In this document: piece by piece, positions 34,901-45,853 of the stretch
How the letters are laid out: each line of letters starts with the position of its first letter
Numbering within the stretch: position 1 is the stretch's first letter
Assembly: GCA_026214975.1 (NCBI GenBank)
Contig: JAOBSW010000553.1
Span: forward strand, 744,001-808,000
Origin: Gentiana macrophylla
Lineage: Eukaryota > Streptophyta > Magnoliopsida > Gentianales > Gentianaceae
Direction: 5' to 3'
Length of the DNA: 64,000 nt
Made by a program: the position numbers and the translations under genes
Notes under the pieces: generated by a model
The model's database searches: none
Told to the model about the DNA's origin: nothing
The model's input: only the letters and a program-made list of their open reading frames with translations

Positions 34901-35362
34901 ATACTACATGTCACTTTCTACTAGTTATTATTATGAACATTGATTATTTGGTGACAAAAAGTTTCCCACGAGAATAATGGTGATGGTTTAATTTCCAATT
35001 ATTTATGGACGGAAGATATATTACCACAAGCTCATAAATTAGTAAGGTTCTGCACTACAACGATTTTACCAGTATACCAAATTATATATGTATTATAATA
35101 GAATCGATCCTCTGAAAATCAAATGTATTGGCGATGTACGGCCTTATGAAAGTCAAAATCAACAGTACAGAGAGTCACATACATTCGATTTTCAAAGAAT
35201 CAATTCTGTGAACATAACATGGTGCACCGTCAAGTATGGTCACGTATTGAAGCAAAATTCTTGTTTTATTTATTGTAAACAAGGAAAAAAAAAGACTTGG
35301 TGTTATCCGTGTACAATGCACACGTGGCAGTTCTTTTCAGAGTATAAGATTTGATTTCTTAG
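31997..35362. other. Intergenic, promoter side of MED26b-like gene
   Basis: The first few hundred bases upstream of 31996 should hold the 5' untranslated region and promoter of the minus-strand gene. The rest is AT-rich with homopolymer runs and no recognisable coding sequence. A short imperfect inverted repeat (AGAATCGATCCTCTGAAAAT / ATTTTCAAAGAATCAATTCT) lies at 35099-35206. Confidence 0.45.
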
Positions 35363-35727
35363 AGGAACTCCAATGGGGTTTTATTTCTTTTTGTAAAGCT
35401 TTATCAAAAGCTTGGAACTGTTGTAGCTTTGCTGACTATGCAAAGCTTTGGGCAAAAACTTTATCTGCGTGAACCGGTTTATGTTCTGACATGATTTTTT
35501 TTTTCTTTTTTCTTCTTATCTGTTTTATTTTATTTTATTTTGTAAAGGTTTGTGAAAAGGTTTTTGTAGAGTTGTAAAGGTTTGTGTAAAGGTTTATAAC
35601 ATGATGATGTGGCAGTGAAAAGTTTTATGATTGTGAATAAAAGGTTTATAGAGAAAATGTTTATAAGTTGTATGACGTGGCACACACATAAACCTTTTTA
35701 AAAGGTTTATTGTTGGAGATACCCTTA
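35363..35727. mobile_element. Candidate MITE with AACTCCAA / TTGGAG ends
   Basis: The left end is GGAACTCCAATGGGGTTTT and the right end AAAAGGTTTATTGTTGGAGA, inverted relative to each other. The interior holds repeated TGTAAAGGTTTGTG-type units (35540-35610). Such CTCCAA-ended elements are frequent in plant genomes. No clear target duplication was seen, so the boundaries are approximate. Confidence 0.45.
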
Positions 35728-38338
35728 TGTTGTTATCGTTGGTAGTTAATTATTAGGTGTAGGTCTGTAAATTGTCCATACGAATTGCAATTCCTAATAC
35801 TATAATAATATACTTTAAAAAAAAATACTATAGCAATAAGATGTGAAGAAACTTTCTTAAAGCATGTAGAAATTGTAATCAAATGAAGAAGAACATGGCT
35901 TCTTCTATCAAACAATGAATGTGGAAAAACGCGGGAAAAAAATAAAAAAGAATTTTATGAAAAATTGAATTATGAGTAATTTGGATAGCACTTGCATTAT
36001 CACAGAACAGAAGAATTGATGGTTTAGAACGAATTTGTCGGTCTTTCATGATGTTTATTAGCCACTGAAGTTAACATGTAGTATTGGTCATTGCCCCGAA
36101 TTCAGTTTCGGAGGAAATTTTGGCTATTGTAAAATGAGTTTTTCTTTTCCAAGATATTGGGGGTGTGCCTAAGAACATAGTATATCCTAATATCGATTTT
36201 CTTGAATCTATACATCCTGCCTAATCGGAGTCTGTGTAGCCCTTTAAGACAATATCATTTTGTGCCTCAAAGGTAGTGCTCTCGACAAGGTTGGTACAAT
36301 CGGTGGGACAAAAGAGAAAAATACGTAAAATTATGAAATTGGATCAACTTTGAGTTTATTTAAAGGGTTTTTTTTGTACAAATCCTACGAAAATCCTTTT
36401 CTTAACGGAAAACCAAAACAAAATTAAAACTTATTTAGAAAAGAAAACAAAAAATAATTTTCGTATAACCTAACTATCCCTACAAAGACGTGAGAGATTT
36501 TACACTTGTCATCACTCATATATATATACGTCATTTTGATTTATCGTGGAGTTGTTTCAATTCAATTTTGTAAGATGTAAAAGGAATATTATCTTGTTCA
36601 TTTCATTCTCTCATTGCATTTCCAAGTGATTTGTATGTCGTAAAACTAAAAATCCGGATTTTTCACTTCAAAAACAGCTAATCCAAATTTTTTTAGGAGA
36701 CAACAAAGCTAAATTTCGCTGCCTTTTTTATTTTTTATTTTTTATAATATTTTTATCTTATCATTGAGAGAAGTCAAAGTCAAATCCTCAAAAGATATGA
36801 TGCATTATTGATGAGTCAAAATGCTCAAAATCAGGAATTTGTAAAACTATGTCTATTATAGATGAGATGCGGAGATTTTGCCAGATTTGCAAGGTTTTTT
36901 TTTATTTATTTTTTCTGGTCTTCTAATATTTCTTTATTATATTTTAGATTAAATATGTCAATCTCACTGTATTGGTCAGAGCGGAAAACACTTTGCTTCA
37001 TTAAATAAAGATATCGAGCTCGAACGCTTAAAAATGCTAAAATCTTGTTGGGATTGTTCCTCATATTTGATGTCTGACAAGATGTCGACACAACATGAAC
37101 AATCTTTATAGAGACATGTCCATTCGGTTAGTGTTGTATATGAAGGTTGAATCAAACAAACACTATAATATTAATAACCCGAGTGAGAATTTTTTTCCTT
37201 TTCTTTTTTTGAAGGGCAAGTGAGATTTTCGATTCTTCCCATTATGACATTTACTTAGGACAAAACATTAATATTTTTTTAGTCTTTGAGTTCATTCTCG
37301 TTTTTCAATACTTTGTGTGTGTACATGTGTTAAATTTCTAACAATAAATACTTAATAAAAACCTAAAAATGATTTATGTTATGTTTTTAACATATAAGTT
37401 TCATTTGTGTTTAAAAAAAGAAAAGAAAGGGCATTTTGACATATGAGCTTACATAATCTAGGATGATTTGCCCTTGAGTTTGCACCTTCTTTGAACCCTC
37501 TCCTTTGCATTGACCACCTACCCTGTAATAATTTATATAATTTTCCATTAATTTTATTTTACATATTGTCATTTTCATTGATCTGATCAATTACGCATTC
37601 TCTCTCTGTACAGTGGAGAAATTGAATGCATGAATAATTGATGTGAATTTTAGTGATACAGCTATATGAATTTTGATTTATCTCATGCAAATGATTTTAA
37701 TCGATTAATTATATAAAAATACACAGGTCAACTGACATACCAATAACAAAATGTTTCTAAATTGGATTTGTCCCTAAAAGAAATTGGATATAAATATCTT
37801 TTCACACAACAAAATGTATTGGCGTAGGTATTTTTTTTTTTTTTTTTGCAATTTTATCATTCAAGTTTTCGAGCTTAATTATTTATTCAAACCTAAATCT
37901 ATACAGAATGTTGAATATTTTTTATCCGAATTTGAGTAAGAATATATGAAATAAACTTTTTGACATGTAGTGAGTATAGAAAACACTTAATTTATAACTC
38001 AAATTAAGTTAGTAAACAACATTCCGAATTATATTAGACTATGTTGCGTAAAAAGACGACCCATTGAAATTTGCCCTTAAAATTGCACGTAGCTTTATCA
38101 AAGTGTTACTTTATAGTTTGAAAAATGATAATGGCCACTTGTTCATTTTGAAGCTTATCCTTTCTATTTCTCTACTTTTATTTATGCATACATATTACAT
38201 ATGCATGAGCTTAGTTTGCAACACGTTTTGTTCGTTTACTTATTTTAACGACAACTTTACCCATAAAGTCTTTGTCCATTCAACACTCGTCATTGTTCTA
38301 TTTATTTTTCTTATTTTTTACTTTTTTTTTTTGTTATA
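35728..38338. other. Intergenic, no gene seen
   Basis: AT-rich sequence without family-like reading frames, inverted termini or retroelement domains that I can support. A T-run lies at 37832-37849. Confidence 0.4.
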
Positions 38339-38603
38339 CTTCCTTCGTCAATTTTATTTGTATCGTTTGATTTTTCACAAACATTAAAAAAATCGTAATT
38401 ATTGTTTTGAATCTCATTAAATGGTCCAATATTTTTACATTTATGCCCTTTAAATAGTTGTTGTAACATTTAATGATACACACCTTTTTATTGCAAATAA
38501 GGTAAAGAGGGAATGACATTTGAAGAAATTTAACAATAAATGTACATTTATTTTGGTACAAACCAAAAAGAAAATATAGACAAATAAAATGAGACAGAAA
38601 GTT
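38339..38603. mobile_element. Stowaway-like MITE, degenerate
   Basis: After TA the sequence begins CTTCCTTCGTCAATTTTATT, and it ends AATAAAATGAGACAGAAAG before TTTA. This resembles the CTCCCTCCGTCCC terminal pattern with substitutions. It is 265 bp and non-coding. Ends are approximate. Confidence 0.55.
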
Positions 38604-39415
38604 TAAGTTTTTTTACCAAAATAATTGCGAAAATAGCCTTCCTAAACAAATTTTGTCATTATTATGCTTTGAATCATAAGAGGTTGTGAAAACACCCAAA
38701 ATACCCCTATTTTCTTCCTTCAACATGAACCCTAAATCCTGAATCCGCCGGAAAACTGCTTGAAATGTTGCCGGAAAACCCACCTAAACCCCCCGAACTC
38801 CCCATGAACCCTCTAAACCTCCCGAGCCCCTAGAACCCTGAAACCTCGAACCCTAAAAGCCTGAACCCCAGCACCCCTGAACCCTTAATTCACGATTTTC
38901 GGGCCGTTTTCCGACATGCGTGAATATATATTTTTTAAATCGTGAAAGAGATGATAGGAAGGAAGAAGAAGAAGTACCTTTTCCGGCGAGAAGAAAGAAG
39001 AAGAAGAAGGCGGCCTTTTCGGGCGAGAAGAAAGAAAGAGGAAGAAAGGATGGGGCTAACTAGTCTTTTCCGTCTTTAAAATTCGGATTTTGGTCAAAGC
39101 TCAAATGTGTAAAAATTTGTTTCCGTTAGCTTATATATACCATCCCCCTTTTTGTTTCTCATTAGCATGTCACAATGAACCATGTATTGGAGAAAAAAAA
39201 TTACAATACAACCATCGAATTAAAGTTGTATCAAATAACGTATATTAGAGCATATAACATGCATTAGAGCATTTGACACTGTAAAATCTTTTAAGAAAAT
39301 GTATGTTAGACGGTTTGAGATTTTATACATCTATCGCATTCAAACACATTCTATAAAATTTTCATTTATTTTATCTAACACATTATGTAAAATAGGGAAT
39401 CTGATTATTTTCTAT
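38604..39415. other. Intergenic with CCCTAA-like degenerate block
   Basis: 38740-38890 is a C-rich stretch of variants on AACCCTAAA / GAACCCC, again telomere-like in flavour but irregular. A GAAGAAGAAG-rich stretch lies at 38958-39045. No gene is seen. Confidence 0.5.
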
Positions 39416-39639
39416 GGGCCATGTTAATGGCACCTCACACGATTTACTCGGGCACTACACCTCGTGCAAATTTCGACTTTGTAGAGGTTGAAATCTGTGT
39501 TCAACCCCTCCAGAGTCGAACTTATGCAAAAAATTCGACTGTGGAAGGGTTGAAAAAACAGATTTCGACCTCTACAAAGTCGAATTTGCACAATGTGTGG
39601 TGTCCGAGTAAATTGACTATGCTGCCATTAACAATGTCC
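39416..39639. mobile_element. Fold-back MITE (224 bp)
   Basis: Two arms of about 80-90 bp are inverted. The left has GGGCCATGTTAATGGC, GATTTACTCGGGCACTACAC and TTTCGACTTTGTAGAGG; the right mirrors them as CCTCTACAAAGTCGAA, GTGGTGTCCGAGTAAATTGA and GCCATTAACAATGTCC. The flanks ATTTTCTAT and ATTTTATAT could be a mutated 9-bp duplication. It has no coding capacity. Confidence 0.75.
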
Positions 39640-40094
39640 ATTTTATATTTGTATAGAGATTATTTAAACTAGAAAAAAATATACTGAAACAGTAAAAATA
39701 AAAATCGTATGCAAGTGTTCTTATAAACTTTAATTTTTACTTTCTCACACATGATAGGTGTGTTTTAGGTGAAAGGGTTTAAAAACATGTTGTTATATTT
39801 CATTTCATTTGATACACTTTCATACAACGGTTGTATCATCATCATGTATATCTTATCGGGGAAAAAGAATTGCTAGTTGTTTCAATCAATACTGGATGTG
39901 ATTCCAAGAGCGGAACGAGAATGAATACCACACAGAAGAGTCAATACAAGGCTCCCTAATAGAATGCTTAACCAATCAATTTAGTGTCATACAAATTGGT
40001 ACATAAGTTGTAACACATGAAAACCACGACTTATTTAAATAACACGGTGACTTGACAATTGCAGAAGTATGATGTTTGGCAAGCAATAAGCAAT
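39640..40094. other. Intergenic, no gene seen
   Basis: AT-rich sequence between two MITEs. No reading frame or repeat of note. Confidence 0.4.
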
Positions 40095-40263
40095 GAGAAG
40101 AGTTATTACGCAACAGTTATTGGGGAGTTATACCAAGTGGATGGATGTTATACATCCACCTCACACTTACACACCTCTATTGTGTGAAAATGGATGAGTT
40201 GGATGCATCTTAACCTCCACTTGGTATGACTCTTCTAATCATAGATGTACCATAATTTTTCTC
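40095..40263. mobile_element. MULE-type MITE, copy 2 (169 bp)
   Basis: It starts GAGAAGAGTTATTACGCAAC and ends ATGTACCATAATTTTTCTC. It is flanked by a perfect 9-bp duplication ATAAGCAAT (40086-40094 and 40264-40272). Inverted arms of roughly 60-70 bp include TTATACCAAGTGGATGGATG and its mirror. Length, ends, duplication size and inner motifs match the copy at 3410-3579, showing one family. Confidence 0.88.
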
Positions 40264-40272
40264 ATAAGCAAT

Positions 40273-41880
40273 TATGAGTGCATTAACTTCTTACTGGATA
40301 ACATCGTTAATTTAATGTATTTTAGAAAAAAGATAATTGACAAATAATAATTAAATGAATAAGTAAGTGGGATTATGAGTAATTTTGTTCTAATGGTACA
40401 AGTAAAAGCAGAAATATATGTAGTAAATATGACCTTATCAATTTTCCATGTGTTTGTGACGAAATAGAGGATTGGGTTCGTTTTAATAAAAAATAAAAAA
40501 AATATAAAGGGATTTTGGAGTTATTACAGTGACGCGTAGTTCACATGTTTACCGGATATGCTTCCCATTTGCAATGCGCTCATGTTACTACTTTGTCTGA
40601 AAGCGCACGCGTTTTTCGCCGTTGGTTTTACTTGGCGAGCCGATTTTCCATTCTAAAACTCGGCCACTCGGTTACCGTTTTGCCATCCCACTCACTCAAT
40701 TAGGAAATGCGCAGAGACTCTCATCCTATAAAGACATCTTTTGAAATATTTTTAAGTAACGAGCACACGTTTTGTTATAGGAAGAATGATAACTTTTATA
40801 TTTTTTATAGTTTAAATGACAAAACAAACAAAAACAAAAAAAATTAAAAATTAAAAGACAATCCGAGTCTTTTTCCTGGGAACTTTTATTTATTTATTTA
40901 TTTTTATTTTTTTCTCTTTCCTTCCCAATTTTCAAACGTTCATATCTTTTGATCTAGATTACAAAACGTAATGAAAATTGCACTTGAATTTTTTATTTTT
41001 GATCTTTCTTCGTTTTGAGGCTGGTTGAAATAATTACATCGTTTTAAGTAAAATTATTTCATCGAAATTCACTCAAAGTGAATCTCATGATGTGAATCCG
41101 AAAAATCGATGAATTCGACAAAGAAATTTCTGAAAATCACCTCGGAATATGTTGAATGTGGTCTCAAAATAAAGAGCATGAAAAAATAAAAAATTTGGTG
41201 AAAGAATTTTCAAATTTGGAATTGTAGATTGAAAGATATGAGTGTTGAAAAAAGATGGATGAGAGAGAAAGTGTGTTAGTTTTTTTTTTTGTTGGGAAAA
41301 ATGGCGCCAGAAAAATAAAAAATAAAAATAGTTTTGTCCTTTATGCAAAAGTTTCAAAATGTCGTCATTCTTTCTAATTGATTAAATGTTTGTGTCTTTC
41401 TCCCTCGTTATCCCAAAAAAAATTGGAATAATAGACTTAGGACGTATTCGGATGTTGTGATATACCCTTAGGTTCTTTTAAAATATTATGTTTTAGTCCA
41501 CTTTCCATCCTGTATATAAATTTTAATATAGTTCGTATTTTTTTTTTTTGATTTAAGGACAAAACATTTCATTTGCACTATTTTGCCCTTTCTTTTAAGG
41601 AACAAGCTATTCTTATCCTTTATTCTGTCCGACTACCCCCTCTCCGTTTCTTTTTATTTCCGGCAGTCCCCCTCCAATTTTCTCCATCTCCGACCGTAAT
41701 CTCACTCCGTTCTCCCCTCTCCAGCCTCAGATTCTCCCGTCCTGCTCATCTCCATCGTTCGGTTTCCTCCTCCTTAACCATGCCTGCTCCCTCCTTATTC
41801 TATGGAGAGTCTCCACAGCTGAAAATGAGGCCGACTCCACCTCTGCAAATTCACCCAACCCAACCACTATTATCATCCCG
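40273..41880. other. Intergenic with a probable TIR element
   Basis: 40780-41385 has inverted ends (GGAAGAATGATAACTTTTAT ... AAATGACAAAACAAAC against GTTTTGTCCTTTATGCAAAA ... GTCGTCATTCTTTC), suggesting a MULE-like non-autonomous element of about 0.6 kb with uncertain borders. 41540-41880 leads into the copia gag fragment and is C/T-rich. No host gene is seen. Confidence 0.4.
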
Positions 41881-42290
41881 CTCAACCCTACTCTCCATGC
41901 CCCAATAAAGCTCACAGGCACCAACTATATCACCTGGAAATTAGAAATCACGTCTATCCTTACAGCCTAGATTAATGATTTACTCGTTTTTCTCGACGGT
42001 TCAAGACCTTGTCCGCCGGCCACTGTTACCAAAGACGGAACTACTATTCCGAACCTTGCTCACACAATTTGGGTTCGGCAAGACAGATTTCTTCTCCACA
42101 AAATTCTTGGATCACTGACTGACGAGGTTGCTTCATATATTAATGGCATTTTGAACAGCAAAGAGGCGTGGGATATTTTGGCATCCTCCTACGCCAAGCC
42201 CTCGAGGGTGAGCATTAAACAAGTGCAATTTTCTCTTCGCACACTCACCAAAGGCAGCAGCTCCATATCGGCATATCTACCTGCTGTTAA
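41845..42290 (+). pseudogene. Copia gag amino-terminal fragment
   Basis: The frame reads PIKLTGTNYITWKLEITSIL, one in-frame stop, then DGSRPCPPATVTKDG, TIWVRQDRFLLHKILGSLTD, NSKEAWDILASSYAKPSR and KQVQFSLRTLTKGSSSISAY. This is the classic start of a Ty1/copia gag. It stops abruptly at LPAVKSF near 42290, and nothing of pol follows, so it is a short fragment of an element. Confidence 0.85.
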
Positions 42291-42823
42291 ATCTTTTTTG
42301 TTCCTGTACAGAATCTTTTTTGTTTGTTCTTCCCCATTTTGAATCTTTTGGCTAGTTACTTATGCATATGCGGCACAATCAGGGGCGCCCCTGAAAGCAG
42401 TATCATAGTCAGGTTCTGAAAATCAATAATTTAAAGGCGTGAAATTTCGACTCAATATTATATATATCTTGTATTTATATGAGCAAAGGAATGTATTCTT
42501 TAATGTTTAATGACTTTAAGATATCATATCGTGAGGCTTGTTTTGAATCTTGCAATTTCTGATAATTTTTATTTTTTTAAACTAGAATTTAGGAGCGTGT
42601 GATAGTTTTTTTTTGTTTTATTTTTTATATATGTTTTAGTTCTTTTTTTTTGAATGGCGAGGACCGCAAATTTTTTTGAACCCGGCGCAAATTTGAAAGC
42701 AAAGAACGCTAGGGCCAATCATATTTTGATGTCTTACTGATGTTAGTAGAAAATAAATGGTCATGATTTGTTAGCTTACTGCTGAAAGAACTTTAAGATT
42801 CTTCTTTTCTTCAATTTAGGAAG
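42291..42823. other. Intergenic, no gene seen
   Basis: AT-rich linker with T runs between the copia gag fragment and the possible DUF674 fragment. Confidence 0.4.
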
Positions 42824-42932
42824 TATGGCAACTAAAGAAATGACTATCAAACTCATAGTTGATACCGAATCGAACAAATTAATCTTTTCCGAAGCTTCAA
42901 AAGATTTGTTTCTTTTGGTCTCGGTACTCTGT
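42824..42932 (+). pseudogene. Possible DUF674 gene fragment
   Basis: After a splice-acceptor-like TTCTTCAATTTAG the frame reads MATKEMTIKLIVDTESNKLI and FSEASKDLFLLVS. This resembles the opening of plant DUF674 proteins (MATxxVSLKLLIDxxxNKVLFAEAxKDF). The resemblance ends there and the following sequence does not continue the family. If real it is a captured or decayed first exon. The family has no established function. Confidence 0.4.
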
Positions 42933-44829
42933 TGTTCAAACTTTGGCAGCCATGGTTGCAAATTCGACTAATTCGAAGGTATCAACTTCTGCTAATGCTA
43001 ATGTTCCTAGCATTTCAAGTTTTGAAAATTTTGGAAATCTGCGTATTGAGTTTGATAATTCGCGTATTGAGTCTGGGACCGTTCCTCGGGCAACTGTGGT
43101 TGAGGGGAATCCAAAGGCAGGTATTGAAACTGCCATGATAGATATTGAAGTTACCATTATGGCATTATCAACTCTTTTGATAACCATAGACCTGAAACTA
43201 ATAGTTCTGTTGAGAACACAAATAATGGTAAGTCTTTTGTGGTTGATAATATTGGTGATTCAACAGTTTAAGGGTTGGTTTAAGTATGCATCTATGATGT
43301 TTTAAAGAAGATTGATTGTGTTGTTCACTTGGTTCATATCATTAAGCTTTCTAATACACCAGTTTTGGCGGGTGTTACTGTTAATATCACTATGAGTTGT
43401 GAGATTTTCAGCCATATATATGCCAAGAATAAGGCTGAAAATCAGATTTTGGAGCAGAAAACCAAGTGTTTCAAGGTTGAAAAAATTCAAATACTTTTAT
43501 TGCCTTCATGTTGTTGCCTTCTTCTATTTTGTTCAAATATACATAAATATGCAATGTTGTAATTTTTTTTTTTCAAAAAAGAATCGGTTGTAGTGTGCTT
43601 CAAACCCCCTCCCTTACATTGGGAAGCATACTAATGATGATATTTCAATCATTAATGGATAAGAAATGCAATGTATATTTGTTTTCTGTGGTTATTAGTA
43701 CTGAAAAGTGTTTTGAGAAGTTGAAGAGGAAAATAGAATTGGTTATGTTAGTGTGTTACTGTGTTATTGTTACTATCGCTATGTATTCTTCGTAAAATGT
43801 GTTATTGCAGGCATATGGTGTCTTTATTTGGTTTTAATCTTTCCTTGCATTCCACTATTTGTTGTGGTGTGGTTTTGGCCTAGGTGATTGTAGGTTGTTA
43901 ATTCAAATGGTGAGGCAATGTTGGTGTTTTTTTGTCTTTAGAAAAATGGAGGAACCTAGATTCTCTATTGATGAGGCCGAACTGCTGCTATTTAATGCAT
44001 TTTCTGCTTCATACATCTTTCATGAAGTTTGATGTGGTGCGGATTTGAAGGACAAAGGTCTATAGATGGTAAAACATACAGCTTTGGTCTTCAACAATTT
44101 GAAGAATGTTTTAGTTCCCCTGATAGGCTTTTTGATTATATCTAATAGTATTAAGCTTTTATTCTCTTGATTCCTCGGGAGTTGCATCTCCATAATGCTT
44201 TGATAGATTGTTTCATTATGATATCCACTATTTTTTGATAAATTGTTGTATTACGCAATGTTAATGATGATATTTTGTCTCATTAATAAAGCGTAGCATC
44301 AGTAAATTTGTGATAAAATCCGCTTTCAAATACTAAATCGAAAATGTATCAAATGAGGTCTCAAAATGAAGATAAAAAAATATGAATTTCGGTGAAACAA
44401 TTTTGATGATCGGTGTTCTAAATCAAAAGTTACGGTCGTTTATAAGAAAAACGTTCCGGTTAATGCAAATATTTTTTCGGCTTTCAAAATTTACATCGGA
44501 AGGGTGTCGTATTTGGGCTCAAATTAAAGAGCAAAAAGAAATATGAATTTTGGTGAAAAAATTTCGATGATCGGAGTTATAATCAAAAGTTACGGGTGTT
44601 TGAAAAAACAAACAAATAAATCACTACAGGTAAGCCAAGAAAGTAAGCAGCGCGTACCAAACCCAGCGTGTCAAACCCAACGCGACTTTATATAAGGGGT
44701 ATTTGTCCGTCTGAATTTTTTTTGTCCTTTTTGCAACTAAAGAAAGGAGTGTGTCCCATTTATTCATTTTGTAATTTTTTTTGTCTTTTTCCTTCGATGC
44801 CCCTAGTTTTTTTCACACTGTTTAAAAAA
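42933..44829. other. Intergenic, possible decayed coding pieces
   Basis: A serine/asparagine-rich frame at 42943-43305 and a short frame from about 43946 (MEEPRFSIDEAELLLFNAFS, then stops) hint at decayed coding DNA, but I recognise no family. From 44370 to 44600 two similar stretches (GAATTTCGGTGAAACAATTT / GAATTTTGGTGAAAAAATTT) form a loose direct repeat of about 130 bp. Confidence 0.35.
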
Positions 44830-44998
44830 ACATTTTAAAGACAAAATATTGTATTATTTTTTGAGTTGACTTATAATATTGCATTATTTAGTGTGAAAGT
44901 TAAAACAATATATTTAATACTGATGTATTATGAGAATGCATTATAATATGATAAAAAAGTATTTAAAAAACCCTATATTGCGGGGCGTATAAAGTATT
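44830..44998. mobile_element. Truncated Stowaway-family copy
   Basis: The sequence AAAGACAAAATATTGTATTA ... TTGACTTATAATATTGCATT ... CCCTATATTGCGGGGCGTAT parallels the right two thirds of the Stowaway element at 25167-25413. The CCTCCGTCCC start is missing and the right terminus has decayed. Confidence 0.65.
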
Positions 44999-45479
44999 TC
45001 TATTAATAAAATTTAGTGAAAAATGACAAATAATTTGTCGCACCCTATTATTATTATTATAGCTATACCTATATTAGTATGTATCTTTCATATGTATTTT
45101 GGTATTTTTGTAATAATATATAATAGAGTGTTGTATTGGTAAAATCATAAAGTTAAACATTTTTCATTTTAATTATTTGAAGTGATTTTAGTAAGTTATT
45201 ATAATATTCAGATTTCACTTTTTTTTTTTTTTTTGAGGGAACAGATTTCACATTTAGATTTAACAAAAGTCTTCTTATTGATCAATAAACACCTGAAAAT
45301 ATTAATGACTTTGATGTGCATTAGGTTGGACAAGAATCTTTTAAGATTTTGTAATTTTAAGACTATTCATAACCCTTTTAATAATGCGGATAAGTATCTT
45401 TGAAGATATTGTCACCGGTCATCATAATCCTTATTTTGTTGTAATTTTTAACCCTATAATTACTCCAGGCATAAAGTCT

Positions 45480-45853
45480 TTTTTTTTTTAGGAAGAGAGG
45501 AATTTATTTATTTAGCTAAATCGACAACACAAGCGTTTAACACGGACTGAGGTAGGGGAGGAGCCCCATTCTACTAGGGGAGTGTCGGGGGACCCTAGAG
45601 AAGCAAGCAAATGGGCGGGGGTGTTACCTTCCCGTTTAACAACAGAAAACGACACGGTATTAAAAAGTAAAGCAAGGTCTTTGCATCCTTTAATAATATT
45701 GCCGATGTCCGAACGATCTTCATCTGTTGAGTGCAAGCGTTGAACAATAGAGAGGCAGTCTCCTTCCACAATGAGATTTTGGTAACCGTGGGCAAGAGCA
45801 ATGGACAGCCCCTGGTAGAAAGCGTGTGCTTCTCCCGTTTCAATACTCGTAAT
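45480..45853 (-). mobile_element. LINE 3' end: RNase H C-terminus and poly-A
   Basis: On the minus strand the frame reads GEAHAFYQGLSIALAHGYQN, LIVEGDCLSIVQRLHSTDED and VVKREGNTPAHLLASLG. This is the carboxy half of the RNase H (RVT_3-type) domain found at the end of plant L1 polyproteins. It is followed by a 3' tail whose poly-A appears as a T run at 45479-45490. The amino half of the same domain lies at 47674-47916: the two were split by the LTR insertion at 45854-47668. Confidence 0.85.
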
